Positions 47,916 through 60,167 of a DNA stretch of 64,000 bases are shown in pieces. The position numbers and the translations under genes are program-made. Every line of letters begins with the position of its first letter. The first letter of the stretch is position 1. The notes under the pieces are model-generated. The model saw only the letters and a program-made list of their open reading frames with translations. It was not told the DNA's origin and did not search any database. The DNA comes from Carettochelys insculpta (Eukaryota; Chordata; Testudines; Carettochelyidae), in the NCBI RefSeq assembly GCF_033958435.1, contig NC_134138.1, positions 190,685,298 to 190,749,297 on the forward strand, in the 5' to 3' direction.

Positions 47916-49371
47916 AATTGTACTCCATGACTTTCAGCATTTATATTTTTAATACAGATTACTCAGTTTTAATTTCTCTCTTTCTCAGTCTTTGTGCATC
48001 TATGTATAGTTGTGGCAGCTGCTAAATTACTGGAATGACAGCAAATTTGCAAAAGCTTGGTATATAACTCATTTGCTTTCATTTGGGGAATGATTCATCA
48101 GTGTTTCTGTTTGAGATTATTTTAAGGACTATGACTTCGTTCATTTTCTGAACAAACACAGAAAAAATACAAAGGAGAAATATAAATGGATCCAATTTAC
48201 CCCTAACAATGGACATACTGTACTTGGCAAGTGATCATGTATTTGAAACACCAAAGCTGTACTTTTAGCAATGAAGTGTCCTTAAAATGTCTGTCTGAAA
48301 GCTCAGTGCATAATTTCTGTTAACAGGAAAAGGTCTTCCATCATTGTTTCCTAACCAGTGCTTTGTCAGCCCTTGTAATTGCACTACTGGCTCAGCTACG
48401 TAAGGACCATGATGGACCAGAAGCATAATGGTGGGGTGGGTAGGGTAGGTTCTTGCCATTCTTGCTCTTTAAAACGTCAGCTTTTATCTCCCAGGGTTTC
48501 CTGTAAGGGGTGTTCCTTGCTCTGCTCCCTGCAGTGTCACAGCATTGTTGAGGTCAAGAAGCCAAAAAAGACACAAGACAGATTTTCCCCAAGCTCACAA
48601 TATAGTCCTCAAACATGGGATTTAAAAATGAGGGTGTTTGTTTTGGTTTGTCTTTTGAATACTCCCTGCCCAGTCTCATCAGTGTGACAACTGGGATTGC
48701 CCATTCTCTTCCCAGATTTATTGATAAGGGGATTATGGGGCTCCAGGGGAAACTTCACCCTTCTGAATCTCTTCCCAGGCTGGTACTGCAGTGACGAGGG
48801 TGGGTGGCTGGAAGAGAGGCACCATCTTGTCCCTGTTACTCACAGGAGCAGATGAGGGAATGGAGCCTCCCTGAGCTGCTGGGATCTGTAGCCCAACTCA
48901 CCATATGAATGGCTTTGGATTGCTGAGGGGAGAGAGTTCTGCTTAGTCATTCTGCCCCAGAATTCACTACAGCTGGAGCTTGTGGAGTGAAGATGATGGG
49001 ATTTCTCGTTCAAGTCTAAAGACCCTGATATCTCAGACTGAGTCTGATGAAAGAAGGAGGCTGAGCACTAGATGGGGGCGGGGGAGAGGGAAGACTGAAG
49101 AACTACAACTGGATTTAAAATTTCAAACCCTGGCAGAGTTGTGGTAACACTTCATTCTGCTGAGGAAAGTCCACTGGTGCTTTTCAAAAGAGTAATAGTT
49201 TGCCCTAAGTTTTCTTTCACCCTCTCACCCTCAACCGTACAACGGTACCTGCATTTCCCTGGGTGCAATGTACATAGTTCCAAAATGCTTTAAGGTGCAA
49301 AGCATTCACACAGATAGGATGTAAAATGATATTATCATAGTTAAATACAAGTGGGACGTATTATTAAACAT
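47916..49371. other. No gene recognised
   Basis: No recognised coding or repeat structure. Confidence 0.4.
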
Positions 49372-49374
49372 AAG

Positions 49375-50084
49375 AGCTGCGTCTACACGTGCACGCTACT
49401 TCGAAGTAGCGGCAGTAACTTCGAAATAGCGCCCGTCGCGGCTACACGTGTTGGGCGCTATTTCGAAGTTGAAATCGACGTTAGGCGGTGAGACGTCGAA
49501 GTCGCTAACCCCATGAGGGGATGGGAATAGCGCCCTACTTCGACGTTCAACATCGAAGTAGGGACGTGTAGACGATCCGCGTCCCGCAACATCGAAATAG
49601 CGGGGTCCTCCATGGCGGCCATCAGCTGGGGGGTTGAGAGATACTCTCTCTCCAGCCCTTGCGGGGCTCTGTGGTCACCGTGTGCAGCAGCCCTTAGCCC
49701 AGGGCTTCTGGCTGCTGCTGCTGCAGCTGGGGGTCCGTGCTGCATATACAGGGTCTGCAACTAGTTGTTGGCTCTGTGTATCTTGCACTGTTTAATGAAA
49801 GTGTGTCTGGGAGGGGCCCTTTAAGGGAGCGACTTGCTGTTGAGTCCGCCCCGTGACCCTGTCTGCAGCTGTGCCTGGCTCCCTTATTTCGATGTGTGCT
49901 ACTTTGGCGTGTAGACGTTCCCTCGCTGCGCCTATTTTGATGTTGGGCTGAGCAACGTCGAAGTTGAACATCGACGTTGCCGGCCCTGGAGGACGTGTAG
50001 ACGTTATTCATCGAAATAGGCTATTTCGATGTCGCTACTTCGAAATTAGCTATTTCGATGTAGCGTGCACGTGTAGACGTAGCC
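49375..50084. mobile_element. Harbinger non-autonomous derivative C (710 bp)
   Basis: The ends AGCTGCGTCTACACGTGCAC and GTGCACGTGTAGACGTAGCC are near-perfect TIRs. AAG flanks both sides (49372-49374 and 50085-50087). The left 300 bp match the H2 left end. The right 400 bp match the H2 right end through the transposase leader, CTG repeat and TTTAAG box. The coding core is absent. Open frames on the minus strand are leftovers, not genes. Confidence 0.93.
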
Positions 50085-50267
50085 AAGGGGTTAAGACGAT
50101 GCAGAATACCTATTCAAATAGAGTGGACAATTAATATCTTTTTTGTCATAAAACAAAGGAGGGATAGAAGGTTACATGTTGTTGAAATGAGCAATAAAAA
50201 CAGTGCTTCTGCTGAGTCCCTAATTTTTAGTATCTTATATAGTTTTGGTGCAGGAGGTGGCTCCTTA

Positions 50268-50516
50268 GGCTTGGTCTATAGTAGACAGGTAAGTCAACTG
50301 AAGATATGCAATTCTAGCTATGGCAATTGCATAACTAGAATAAACTTATCTGCAATTGACTTACTTGGTTGTCCTCACTAAGGGAGGTCGAGGAATACAG
50401 GGGTTGACTGTCGACCCCAGGTAATTTGATTTCGCATGTCTCTGCCAGATGTGAGAAATCAAACTCTGAAAGATCAACCTTGAATGGGCTGATCTTCCCT
50501 GTAGTATAGACAAGCC
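50268..50516. mobile_element. MITE-like palindromic element (249 bp)
   Basis: GGCTTGGTCTATAGTAGACAGG at the left mirrors CCCTGTAGTATAGACAAGCC at the right. No TSD was seen. Confidence 0.65.
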
Positions 50517-50639
50517 GTGCAAGGCTGATCAGCATATTCTGAGTTGTATATAGTGATCAGAAGGTTATACCTGCTGACTGTGTTGGGGATAATGCTTTGT
50601 TTCTTGACTTTGCTCATGAGGTAATTTACAAATGAATAA

Positions 50640-50940
50640 ATCTTAAGGCCAGAAGGGACCACCAACATCGTCTCATCTGACCTTCTGCAGATTAGAGGCT
50701 ATTGAACCTCACCCAGCCACTCTGGCAATAGGCTCCTAACCTCTGGCTGTTTGATGGAAGTGCTTGAATCTTGATTTAAAAACTTCATGGTTTAGAGGAA
50801 CCACCATGTATTTTAGTTCAAACTTGGAAGTGTCCCACATTACTGAGGAAGAGTGAAAAACACCCAGGGCCAGTCTGATGTGAGGGTAAGTTCCTTTCCA
50901 ACCCCAAATATGGCAGTCAGTGGGCATAGAATAACTGTTG
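50640..50940 (+). repeat. LINE 3'-tail-like interspersed repeat
   Basis: AAGGCCAGAAGGGACCACCA, TCTGACCTTCTGCA and GGCTCCTAACCTCTGGCTG are typical of an old amniote repeat related to CR1/L3 tails. A shorter fragment of the same kind occurs near 51580-51625. Class assignment is from memory of the family. Confidence 0.6.
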
Positions 50941-51044
50941 CTATTACTTTTGGCTTCTTTTTTCTTCATGTTATGGAGTTTCCAGTTTTGATGGCAACAT
51001 TTACCACTGGCTTCTCTTGCCCAGAGCTGAGGAAGCTGAAAAGT

Positions 51045-51160
51045 TGTCCTTTTCACCAACAGAAGTCAATCCAGTAAAAGATAGTACCTCATCCACCTCG
51101 TATTTCTCACATTTTGTGACCAACATGGCTACAATAACACTGCAGTTATCATGGTTGTGG
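51045..51160 (+). repeat. SINE-like fragment
   Basis: CCAGTAAAAGATAGTACCTC followed by ACCAACATGGCTACAATAAC resembles the tail of another common turtle retroposon. It is short and diverged. Confidence 0.45.
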
Positions 51161-53528
51161 AGTAGACAATGAGAGACTGTGTCACCTTAAAGCAAGGCCT
51201 TTTGCCCTGGATGGACTTCCTGAGCTCAACAGAAAATAACCTTGGTGGTGTTTTTAACTTAAATTACGTCTTCTATTTCTAGTCCAAATTTTGTGCAATG
51301 GCATCTGCTTCTTCACAGGAACCTATTAAAAGACTCAGTGCCAGTTCATTTTTTAAATTGGTTTTGCTGTGTGCTAATAGTTAGAAATGCATTGAAATGT
51401 TAATGTCTTAGGTTGTTAGAAAAATATGAGATGACAGCATCATGGTTTAAAGTCTTAAATGAGAACTCTGTCGTAATCCACTGTACTAATTCCTTTCATT
51501 TATATTGTTTCCTCTTGCACTCCAATGCATTACGTATTTAACATCAGTTTAGATTCACTGAATTTTTTGATTCCTAGATTTTAAGGCTAGAAGGATTCAT
51601 TAGATATTCCGTCTGACCTCAGTTTAAAGGATTTATTCCAGGGAAATATTCTTCTAGAGTATTCTAGCATAAATAAACCCCTGCGGCTTCCCTATAAACT
51701 GTGGCTCATTGCCAAACTATCTCAGCAATTGTTTCTTCATTTTAGCAATTTGACCTCAGCATTGCATTTTCCCCATGTAGACAGGAGTGTCTTTCTCTAC
51801 TTAAAAATAAAACACCTTCTAGTGATAAGCTTAAGGTATCTAAAATAAACTAGTCATCACTGTAACAAGTTATATCATCCACTAATTATTTATAAGCTAT
51901 TTATAAATGGAGCCTGATATAAAGTGGGACCCTTGTCTCATAAACTGCATGTACAGGATGGTACATGTCAGAACTGAAATATATTAATGTTGGCTGAAAT
52001 AGGTCAGTTTTCATTTTATTGGCAGCATTTAGAACTTTTCATTGGGAAAACTTTAATGAAAACTATTTCTATTTTTATCATTTTTTGCAAGAAAATAATT
52101 CCAAAAATTGGTAGCTTCTAGTGAATAGCCTCTTCTGAACTGGAGCCCCCTGTATGGCAGTGAACTAAAGCCACAGTCATGTCCTTAAACAAGAATGATT
52201 AAAGTTCAAGGCAGTTTCTTGTCTAGGTAGGAGGAGTTGGTGGCCTGAATTGTCACCAGTAATGCCAATAACTAATGAGATCCCAGAACCCTACCATACC
52301 TATTTTTACAACAAGATGAAGATGACAAACAACACTTGACAAAGGTATGAATTTTTATATAGGCATTGCAGTTCAACCGGGTATTTAAGAAGAAATTTGT
52401 AGGGAATTAAAGGTTGATACAAAGTAGCCAGATGCTATGTTTGAAGGAGCCCTCAACATTTCACTTAACTTGGGAAAATTGAGTACCTGTACTAGAAAAT
52501 GACTCATACATAGCCTTTGGCTGAATGAAACTAGAAGGTGATGGAAAGACATCCCTGGCCTGACAGTGGGAGATTGCTCATCACTAGAACTCTTTATTTC
52601 CTCTCATGATCCCCAGACCGAATGAATTTTCCTTTGGTTTCTCTTTGTATTCCAGGGCAGCTGTCCAAGGTAGCTGTAGTTTCGTCTGCTCAACCCATTT
52701 GCACTCATTGGTGAGTATATTGTATCAATCTTCCTTCTGCTCAGGTTTGGTCATGCTTCCTGTTCTGCAGGGCCGAACTGCTAGATCAGTTCTGGGAACA
52801 GCATGCATTGCCTCTGAGCAGAATAATACCATTTGGAAAATTTAGTTTAAATGCTGTTTTTTTTTTAAACATGCTTTTTAACTTTGATATCCATCCCAAA
52901 CAAACCAGAAGAAGAGGCAGAAGTGTATGCAATGGGGCAGGAAGGAAATGTATTTCATGCAGGAAAATGTAAGGCAAATTCCTGTATTGCTTATTAATAT
53001 AATGTGAGGATTCTTCTCACAGTGAATTTAACCCCGGCGAAGATTCATAACCTATAGAATGATGTCTTCATGGTAGCAATAGGAATGGTACAGCAGGAGG
53101 CAGTGCAGTGCAAGCTTTCTTATGCTGTCTTACCAGTGTGCTAGACCAACTTGTGGAGGGAGATGATAGTATAGGTCCCAGGCCTATCTGGGGAGGTTTT
53201 CAAAGGGACAAATGGCAGGTAGTTGGTAACACTGAAACTTACGTTTTCAGATGAATATTTTCAAAGTAATAGAATCCTAAAAAGCACCAAGCACCTTGAG
53301 GAGAGTGCAGAATCTGTTACCTATGACTGTCTGCTTGACTGAACTACAGTCATTGCCACCATTACTTTAGTTTAGATTATTATGGGCAAAAACACCCTCA
53401 CTTGATATTAACTTCTGTCTGGGACTACGGACAGCAATTGTTCTGGCACAGTTGTCTTCTACTTCCATATGTCCATGGGGACACGCAGAGGTAGTAGATA
53501 ATTATCTTCTTGTAGATAAATATCTCTC
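51161..53528. other. No gene recognised
   Basis: AT-rich DNA without visible genes, apart from the short LINE-tail-like fragment near 51580. Confidence 0.4.
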
Positions 53529-53531
53529 CTT

Positions 53532-54242
53532 AGCTGTGTCTACACGTGCACGCTACTTCGAAGTAGCGGCACTAACTTCGACATAGCGCCCGTCGCGGCT
53601 ACACGCGTCGGGCGCTATTTCGAAGTTAACTTCGACGTTAGGCAGTGAGACGTCGAAGTTGCTAACCTCATGAGGGGATCGGAATAGCGCCCTACTTCGA
53701 CGTTCAACGTCGAAGTAGGGACCGTGTAGACGATCTGCGTCCCGCAACGTCGAAATTGCCGGGTCCTCCATGGCGGCCATCAGCTGGGGGGTTGAGAGAT
53801 GCTCTCTTTCCAGCCCCTGCGGGGCTCTATGGTCACCGTGGGCAGCAGCCCTTAGCCCAGGGCTTCTGGCTGCTGCTGCGGCAGCTGGGGATCCATGCTG
53901 CATGCACAGGGTCTGCAACCAGTTGTCGGCTCTGTGTATCTTGTGTTGTTTAGTGCAACTGTGTCTGGGAGGGGCCCTTTAAGGGAGCGGCTTGCTGTGG
54001 AGTCCGCCCTGTGACCCTGTCTGCAGCTGTGCCTGGCACCCTTATTTCGATGTGTGCTACTTTGGCGTGTAGACGTACCCTCGCAGCGCCTATTTCGATG
54101 TGGTGCCACGCAACGTCGAAGTTGAACATCGACATTGCCAGCCCTGGAGGATGTGTAGACGTTATTCATCGAAATAGACTATTTCGATGCTGCTACATCG
54201 AAATAAGCTATTTCGATGTTGGCTTCACGTGTAGACGTAGCC
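53532..54242. mobile_element. Harbinger non-autonomous derivative D (711 bp)
   Basis: AGCTGTGTCTACACGTGCAC at the left and CACGTGTAGACGTAGCC at the right are flanked by CTT on both sides (53529-53531 and 54243-54245). The structure equals derivative C, but the left arm is closer to H2: it shares CGGCTACACGCGTCGGGCGC and AAGTTAACTTCGACGTTAGG. It keeps an ATG at the transposase start position. Confidence 0.93.
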
Positions 54243-54245
54243 CTT

Positions 54246-55278
54246 GTGTCTGCATATACAGTGGCCAGACAGAATCTGACCTGATTTATTCATTGAATGA
54301 AAATCCCTCCAAGGAGCAAACACTGTAGTTCAATTAATTCCCCAAAGGGAAAATCTGCAGATCAAGACAGAGCTGCAGGCAAGTCCTAGCAGAACAGGGA
54401 GAACAAGCTCAAAATGCCAGGCACCTGGCTGTAGAAGATGGTGATTACCGTGGCAGAAATGCTAAATTCCATGACTTACTGCAGAAATGCCAAATTACAC
54501 TGTTTCAGAGTCCATGGGGTTCTGACTCAGGTGAGCAGGGCCTCTCAGAACTGTTGTACTGGACTCTCTGCAGACACAGACAGGTGAGACTATATCCACT
54601 ACACTCTGTTCATATTTCTGAGGCTTTTTTTGGCAACCACCAAGATCAGAACATAGCTTATAAGACAGTAAGGTAAGATTTTGGAGCAAAATTCTGTTGC
54701 CAGGTGGAGATTTTGGTGACGGTTTCTCTGGCTGGGGAGCATGTGGGGCACTAAAAAAAAATGTTGAAGGCATTGACATGTGCCCACTAGCTGAATCTGT
54801 TTTAAGGCATCACTGCAAGTCAGACTCTGGATTCCTTCTACCTGAAACATATCCCTTAACCCCTGCTGAAAGAACTGCAGGGGAAGTGAAGTCCTTCCTC
54901 TATTTTCAAACACTTTGGACTCTTTGGCTTTCTTTGCAGATTTGGCACGGTCTGCTTCGGTTTGCAGCACTGTATCTAGTGGAAGCTTGCCTCCTGCATT
55001 TCATCTGGTTTGCCTAGCAGTGGGTACCCATTAAAAACGACAAACTTTTCTGGTGAGCTGCTTACCAAAGTGCTCTTGGTCATAGAGTTTGCCCCTAACT
55101 TGATGAGATCCAGCTTAACAGGACATACCTGTGTTTGGAAGAATGGGGAAGTGCAGCATGACTGAGTAAATGACAAAAAAGGGGAAGGTTTGTCTGGTGT
55201 TCGGACTACAGTTGCTTTGGACCAAGATCCTTGTGCATAGAACCTGAAAAAAAAATTCTGTCAAACAGTCTTGCAAAT
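54246..55278. other. No gene recognised
   Basis: No recognised features. Confidence 0.4.
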
Positions 55279-55648
55279 TAGGGTTGCTGGGTGCCTTGTT
55301 TTTGACTGGAATGTCTGGCCAGAGAGGGCACCAAAAGCCTGGTTACCAGGAGGTGATGGGAGTCACTAGGCCATTAGCCCATGGCTGCTCCTGTTTAGCG
55401 AGGATTGTTGCCTAACTGCAGGTAAGCTCCTTGCCTGGCTGCAGCGGCTCCCAGGAGACCGGCTGTGGGAGGACAGGGAGGGAGGTGGAGACTATCCAGT
55501 GAGCAACAGGTGCAGGGGAGGAGCAAGTGGTGTGAATGGGGTATTAAGAGAAGAGGCAGAATGGGGATGTGGCCTTGTGGGGAGGAGGTGGAATCGGGGC
55601 AGGGCCTCGGGGGTCTGGTTACCAGCAATTAGAGAGGTGGCAACTCTA
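55279..55648. mobile_element. Probable DNA transposon remnant (370 bp)
   Basis: TAGGGTTGCTGG at the left and GGTGGCAACTCTA at the right are imperfect inverted ends. The interior is GC-rich and non-coding. The superfamily is unclear. Confidence 0.45.
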
Positions 55649-56390
55649 ACTGTGACCTTGAAGTATTTTTTTAAAGTCTATTGTTTCAGGTTCAGAAGGT
55701 GTTCATTGTCACTGATCTTTAACTTATGTTCATGCTTCTTCTTTTTCCTGCCTTTGGATGGGAAGGAAGTTAGAGAAGTATAGTGACAGGCCCTCTGCGC
55801 AATACTTCTGACCTGACAGGTTCCTTTTTCCTATCTCTGGAGTCCACTGCACTCTGAGGATACCAGAGACTATAATTATGTCTGTCCCTTCTGCAGTCAG
55901 GTAAGATGTGAAGAAAGACTGTTCCCATCATGACCTCCATGCATCTCTATAAGGACATGTCACAATCTGGCTTGATTGATTAATCAAGTATGTTAAACTG
56001 GTCTCTAACTGTGAAGTATTGTTTGATGGTCACAGCCAATGACTTGGAGTTAGACGCAATGTTTACCTCAGGAAATGAAATGTGACAGGGGTGTGTGTGT
56101 GTGTTAGAATTTGCAGGGGGAGTGTCAGAGCCAATGTGGGGTATCAATGAGGATGAAGGTGGGGCATAGGATAAATGCAAAGTACTGTATACTGGAAAAC
56201 AGCCTCAAACATACAGGTACAAAATGTAGTCCGGAGTGACAAGAAAGGCTTTGCTGAGACTTTTGGGGAGCTGGCTCTTGATCCCCCTCAGAAGGTGTCC
56301 CGAAAGTGCAGGGCCTCAGGCAGTTGCCCCACCTCAGCCTGTGGGCAGGATGGCTCTAGAGGGTGCATATCTGGCACAGGTCCCTGGGGG
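55649..56390. other. No gene recognised
   Basis: No recognised exon or bounded repeat. Confidence 0.35.
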
Positions 56391-56399
56391 AAACACAGG

Positions 56400-56722
56400 T
56401 GTCTCCACAAGGCTCTGCATGCTATAGAAAAGTGCTTTCTGCAGGTACCATCCCTGCCATTCCCATTGGCTGTGATTCCCAGCCAATGGAAGCTATGGGA
56501 AGTAGTTCTGGCAGGGAGCACTTCCCTGCAGCATGCAGAGCCATGCAGAGCTGCTTCCTTCCACCTGCCAGGCAGAGCCAGCCCGTGGCTTGCTTTGATC
56601 AGGCTCACGAGGCTCTGGGGGTCACACCCCTCTCCCTGCTGAGGTGCAAGCAGGCCAGTGCTGGTGCTCCAGCCATGGGCCTCACCCTGTGGCAAGCCTT
56701 AGGTTTCCCACCCCTGCTTTAA
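56400..56722. repeat. hAT-like remnant, right end only
   Basis: The complement of the right end, CAGGGGTGGGAAACCTAAGG, is a typical hAT terminus. The interior GC-rich sequence matches non-autonomous hATs of this type. The left end was not located, so the start is approximate. Confidence 0.4.
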
Positions 56723-59263
56723 ACAGTAGAGAGGGGCAGTTCAAAGAGCACTTGTGATTCAAGCAGACCTGTCCCCACCCTCTCTCTTTGCGGGGATGTC
56801 CACAGTCAGCACAGGCTAAGTACAGTTCTTCTATCCTTTATTCATCCAGTGTGAATAACAACATTTAATTACTCTGGCAGTCAAGTGATTTGCAACCCAA
56901 CTCCTGCAAAGCCAATCACTTGGGCAAAACACCGGTCTCCTTGATACCTAGGTAGATTAAGAGTGTTCATGTACATACAATCTGGTCTTGAAGCCTTTCC
57001 CCGCAGCCTCCAAGCCCATCACTGGTTGTCATGGGGGTTAGACCTTGCCTAAAAATCAGTATTTGAAAACATTAGATTGGCCAACAGTGCCAAACCAATG
57101 CACTGACGTTGTCATGAAAAACAGGAGCTGTATAAGGAAACTAGTGTTTGTTCATAGTTTTCAAATATATTATACTTTCTCAAATACGTGTCTTGTATCA
57201 CATATTGTATATCCCTTTAAAGTGTGTATTAATGTTTCAATTTTAAATCAAATTTCCAGCCAATGACTAAATTTGCAACACTGTATGTAACTGGTTGAGA
57301 ATTGTGTGGTGGGGGAGGGGTGCTGGGGAAATCAAAGGGGCGGGATGTAGGGAAATCCCTGGTTAGATGAACCCAATGCTATTACCAGCTCTGTGATAAG
57401 CTTTGGGTATGAATCTGAGAAAACTCTTTTGACCTCTTTGCCTTAAGTTCCTCCATCTTTAGAATCTTGCACTGGGGAGGCTAAGGGTTACCTTATTAAT
57501 GTTTGTTAGGTAGTTTAAGGTCCCCAGAAGTGAGGTCCTATAGCTGTGCAAAGAACTGTTTTCAAGCTAGAGTTTCTAAACTCAAAGAGTAGATATTATA
57601 GTTCAGGAGTTGGCAACACTTTATTTTTCAAAGCACTGAAATGCAAAGGAAATGCACCACTTTCATGGTAATCTTTCACCTGGGACCAGATTCTCAGCTG
57701 GTATAAATCAGCTGAAAATATAACCCATGCACATTAGCTGAGGATCTGGCCTCTACTCTTCAGAATAGGAATTGTGATCAAGGGAGAACAAATGAATGCT
57801 GCACAATGTAAAATGTATCAGTGCACTGTCAATTTGGGAAGAAGGAAGAGAAAGTTTATTAGAATCGTTGAACATTTTATCAGCTCATTAGCGTTCAGCC
57901 GGAAAAAAACAAAAGTGACACTTCTGTGACAGGACCTTTGTATCACTCTGTATAAGTGTCCCAGCACACTGTGTACTAAAAGTACTTCAGCATTTCCTGA
58001 ATTAGTGCTTGTCATTGTTCATATACTTCACTAACCACTTATTTTCTGAAGCCCTTTCAGAATGAGAGGAGTAGGAATGAGGGTTCTGGTTTCCTCGTTT
58101 GTTCATCATAAACTTTTAATAAGGCTCAGTGCCAGGCACAATGACGATAGTTCTGGCTTTATAATCTGACTCATTCTATATTGACACTATAATGTTAATA
58201 CACTATGCTAACAGCTCAGTAAATCATCCATGTCAGCATCATAAGGGGGTCTCTGAACTGCGAATGACCCCCCTCTTGAAGGAAGCAAATTAACGGCATA
58301 CAGAAATGGTGTTTTTGTTATGAAGCACTAGCAGATTTACCTGCCGTTGCTTGTGTTCTTAACTCAATAAAAAGTTTATTCAAAAATAAAAGGAAAATGT
58401 ACATGCTTTATTTGGATGGTTGTATTTTTCAAATACAGTGTTATTTTTATGAAGTTAATTTTTATTTTGGATGTCTTGAAAAACAGATTAAAAAAACTAA
58501 AATGGGAATTGTATCAAGTGCAATTTTTCTTTCATCCATATAAACTTCTCATCATTTGTTATGTAGTAACAAAAAAGGGCTATGGTCAATTTGGTTTCCA
58601 ATAACAGTTTCTTTTAGTTTTCAAGCCATTGATTTAGAGGTTCCAAAACAGAACACAACACCAAATTTCTCCATTTCATCTCTTTTCTGTAAGATTTATT
58701 GAGAAGCAATCCTATTCCAGGTTCATCCTGTTGTTGTGGTTCATCTTGGTTCAGTCTCTTTCTGGGTTCACTCTATTATGCCAATTTTGAGGAGTGTACT
58801 TGATTTGATGATTTTGTCTCTTTCCTGTGTGGTTTTATAAGCAGCAATCCCATTCCAGGCTCATCCCATTTTCCTGGCACAACCGAACCCTTACGTTGCT
58901 TTAAGTTATTATAAGAGGAAGCTGTATACTGAATTTGGTGGTCCTAGCTTTTACTGTTAGGAGGAGTTCTCAATGAAACTGACAGACAAACTGTCTAAAA
59001 TATGTAACAGTCTACTGAAATTGTCCTTTCCCTTGGTGAAGGATGCTACTACCATCTTCATGGAGAAAGTAACATTCTCTTCAGTTTGGTAATGGCTGAC
59101 TTATAAATATACCAGTCCTTACTCCAGTCACTCTATTTTGCTGCTCTACCTGACTTCCAGTAAGCCATGTTGCCCCTGTTTTCCAAATTCATGCACTGTG
59201 AGGGGCAGCCCTTCACTCAGCCCACACTAAATCTAAGGCAGAAAATGTATTGCTGAGGTTATG
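56723..59263. other. No gene recognised
   Basis: About 2.5 kb of AT-rich DNA with no recognised repeat boundaries. Confidence 0.4.
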
Positions 59264-59271
59264 GCCTATTC

Positions 59272-60159
59272 CAGGGGTCAACAGACGATGGCTTTTTAAG
59301 GAGTCACTTGTGGCTCTGGATGCAACTGCTGCTGACTCCTCTGCAGCTCCCTGTCCTGCTTCTGCTGAACCAGTAGAACTAAATTTAATTGGTTTAAAGG
59401 CTGGCAGGGCAGTGGGAGGGATCCAGCCATTAAACCAACTAAATTTACTTCCATTATTTCAGCAGCAGCAGGGCAGAAAGCTGCAGAGAGCCTCTCACTT
59501 GCCCTACTACGCGAGTGGCCACATCCCTCTGGTGTGTGTGGATCCGCTCACCCGCACAAGCAGAGCACCTCCATGCCAGCCTTCCTTCCTCTGGTCGCAC
59601 ATGGCTGCCAAGCATAGGGTTCCCAGCCAGCACCAGGGATGGGTTAGTCTGAGGGGCTGGTTTGGGGCTGAGGCAGGTTAATCGTGGGGATGGCAGGGGG
59701 ATGAGTTTGCAGCTGAGAGAGACTGAATCTGGGAATGAAGGGGCGGGTTTGTAGGATGGGGAAGTAAAACTTGGGGACAGAGGGGGTGGATTTGGGGGCT
59801 GAGGTGGGTAAAGCCTGGAGATACGGAGCAGTTTGGGGGCTGAATGGGGGTAGACCCTGGGAACAGTGGTGAGAGATTGAGGGTTGATGTGAACATTGCT
59901 CCTTCCTGCTGAAGAGCCTGTCTCCAGATGCAGCTTTTTCCTTGTCCTCATTTGCTCTCCACTCCAGGGATGAAAGCAACTTAAACCTTCTAACTGGTAC
60001 AAATCATTGTGTGTCAGCTGTTCTTAAAATGGGGTGACGAAAAGTATGGTTTGATGTTATTTATTAAGGGGTGTCTTGTATTCATGTGAATTGCAGCTCT
60101 TGAAGTATTGATTTTATAACTGAATTTGAAAAAATGGCTCTTTTGGTTGCAGACCCCTG
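59272..60159. mobile_element. Non-autonomous hAT element (888 bp)
   Basis: CAGGGGTCAACAGACGATGG at the left pairs with the complement of the right end, CAGGGGTCTGCAACCAAAAG. The 8-bp duplication GCCTATTC is perfect (59264-59271 and 60160-60167). No transposase is encoded; the open frames inside are non-specific. Confidence 0.9.
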
Positions 60160-60167
60160 GCCTATTC

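Noticed and set aside
49458..50011. Minus-strand frames in the 710-bp derivatives, also seen at 53553-54169 and 62563-63116
   Set aside because: They repeat because the element repeats; they are leader sequence of the parent element and contain no domain.
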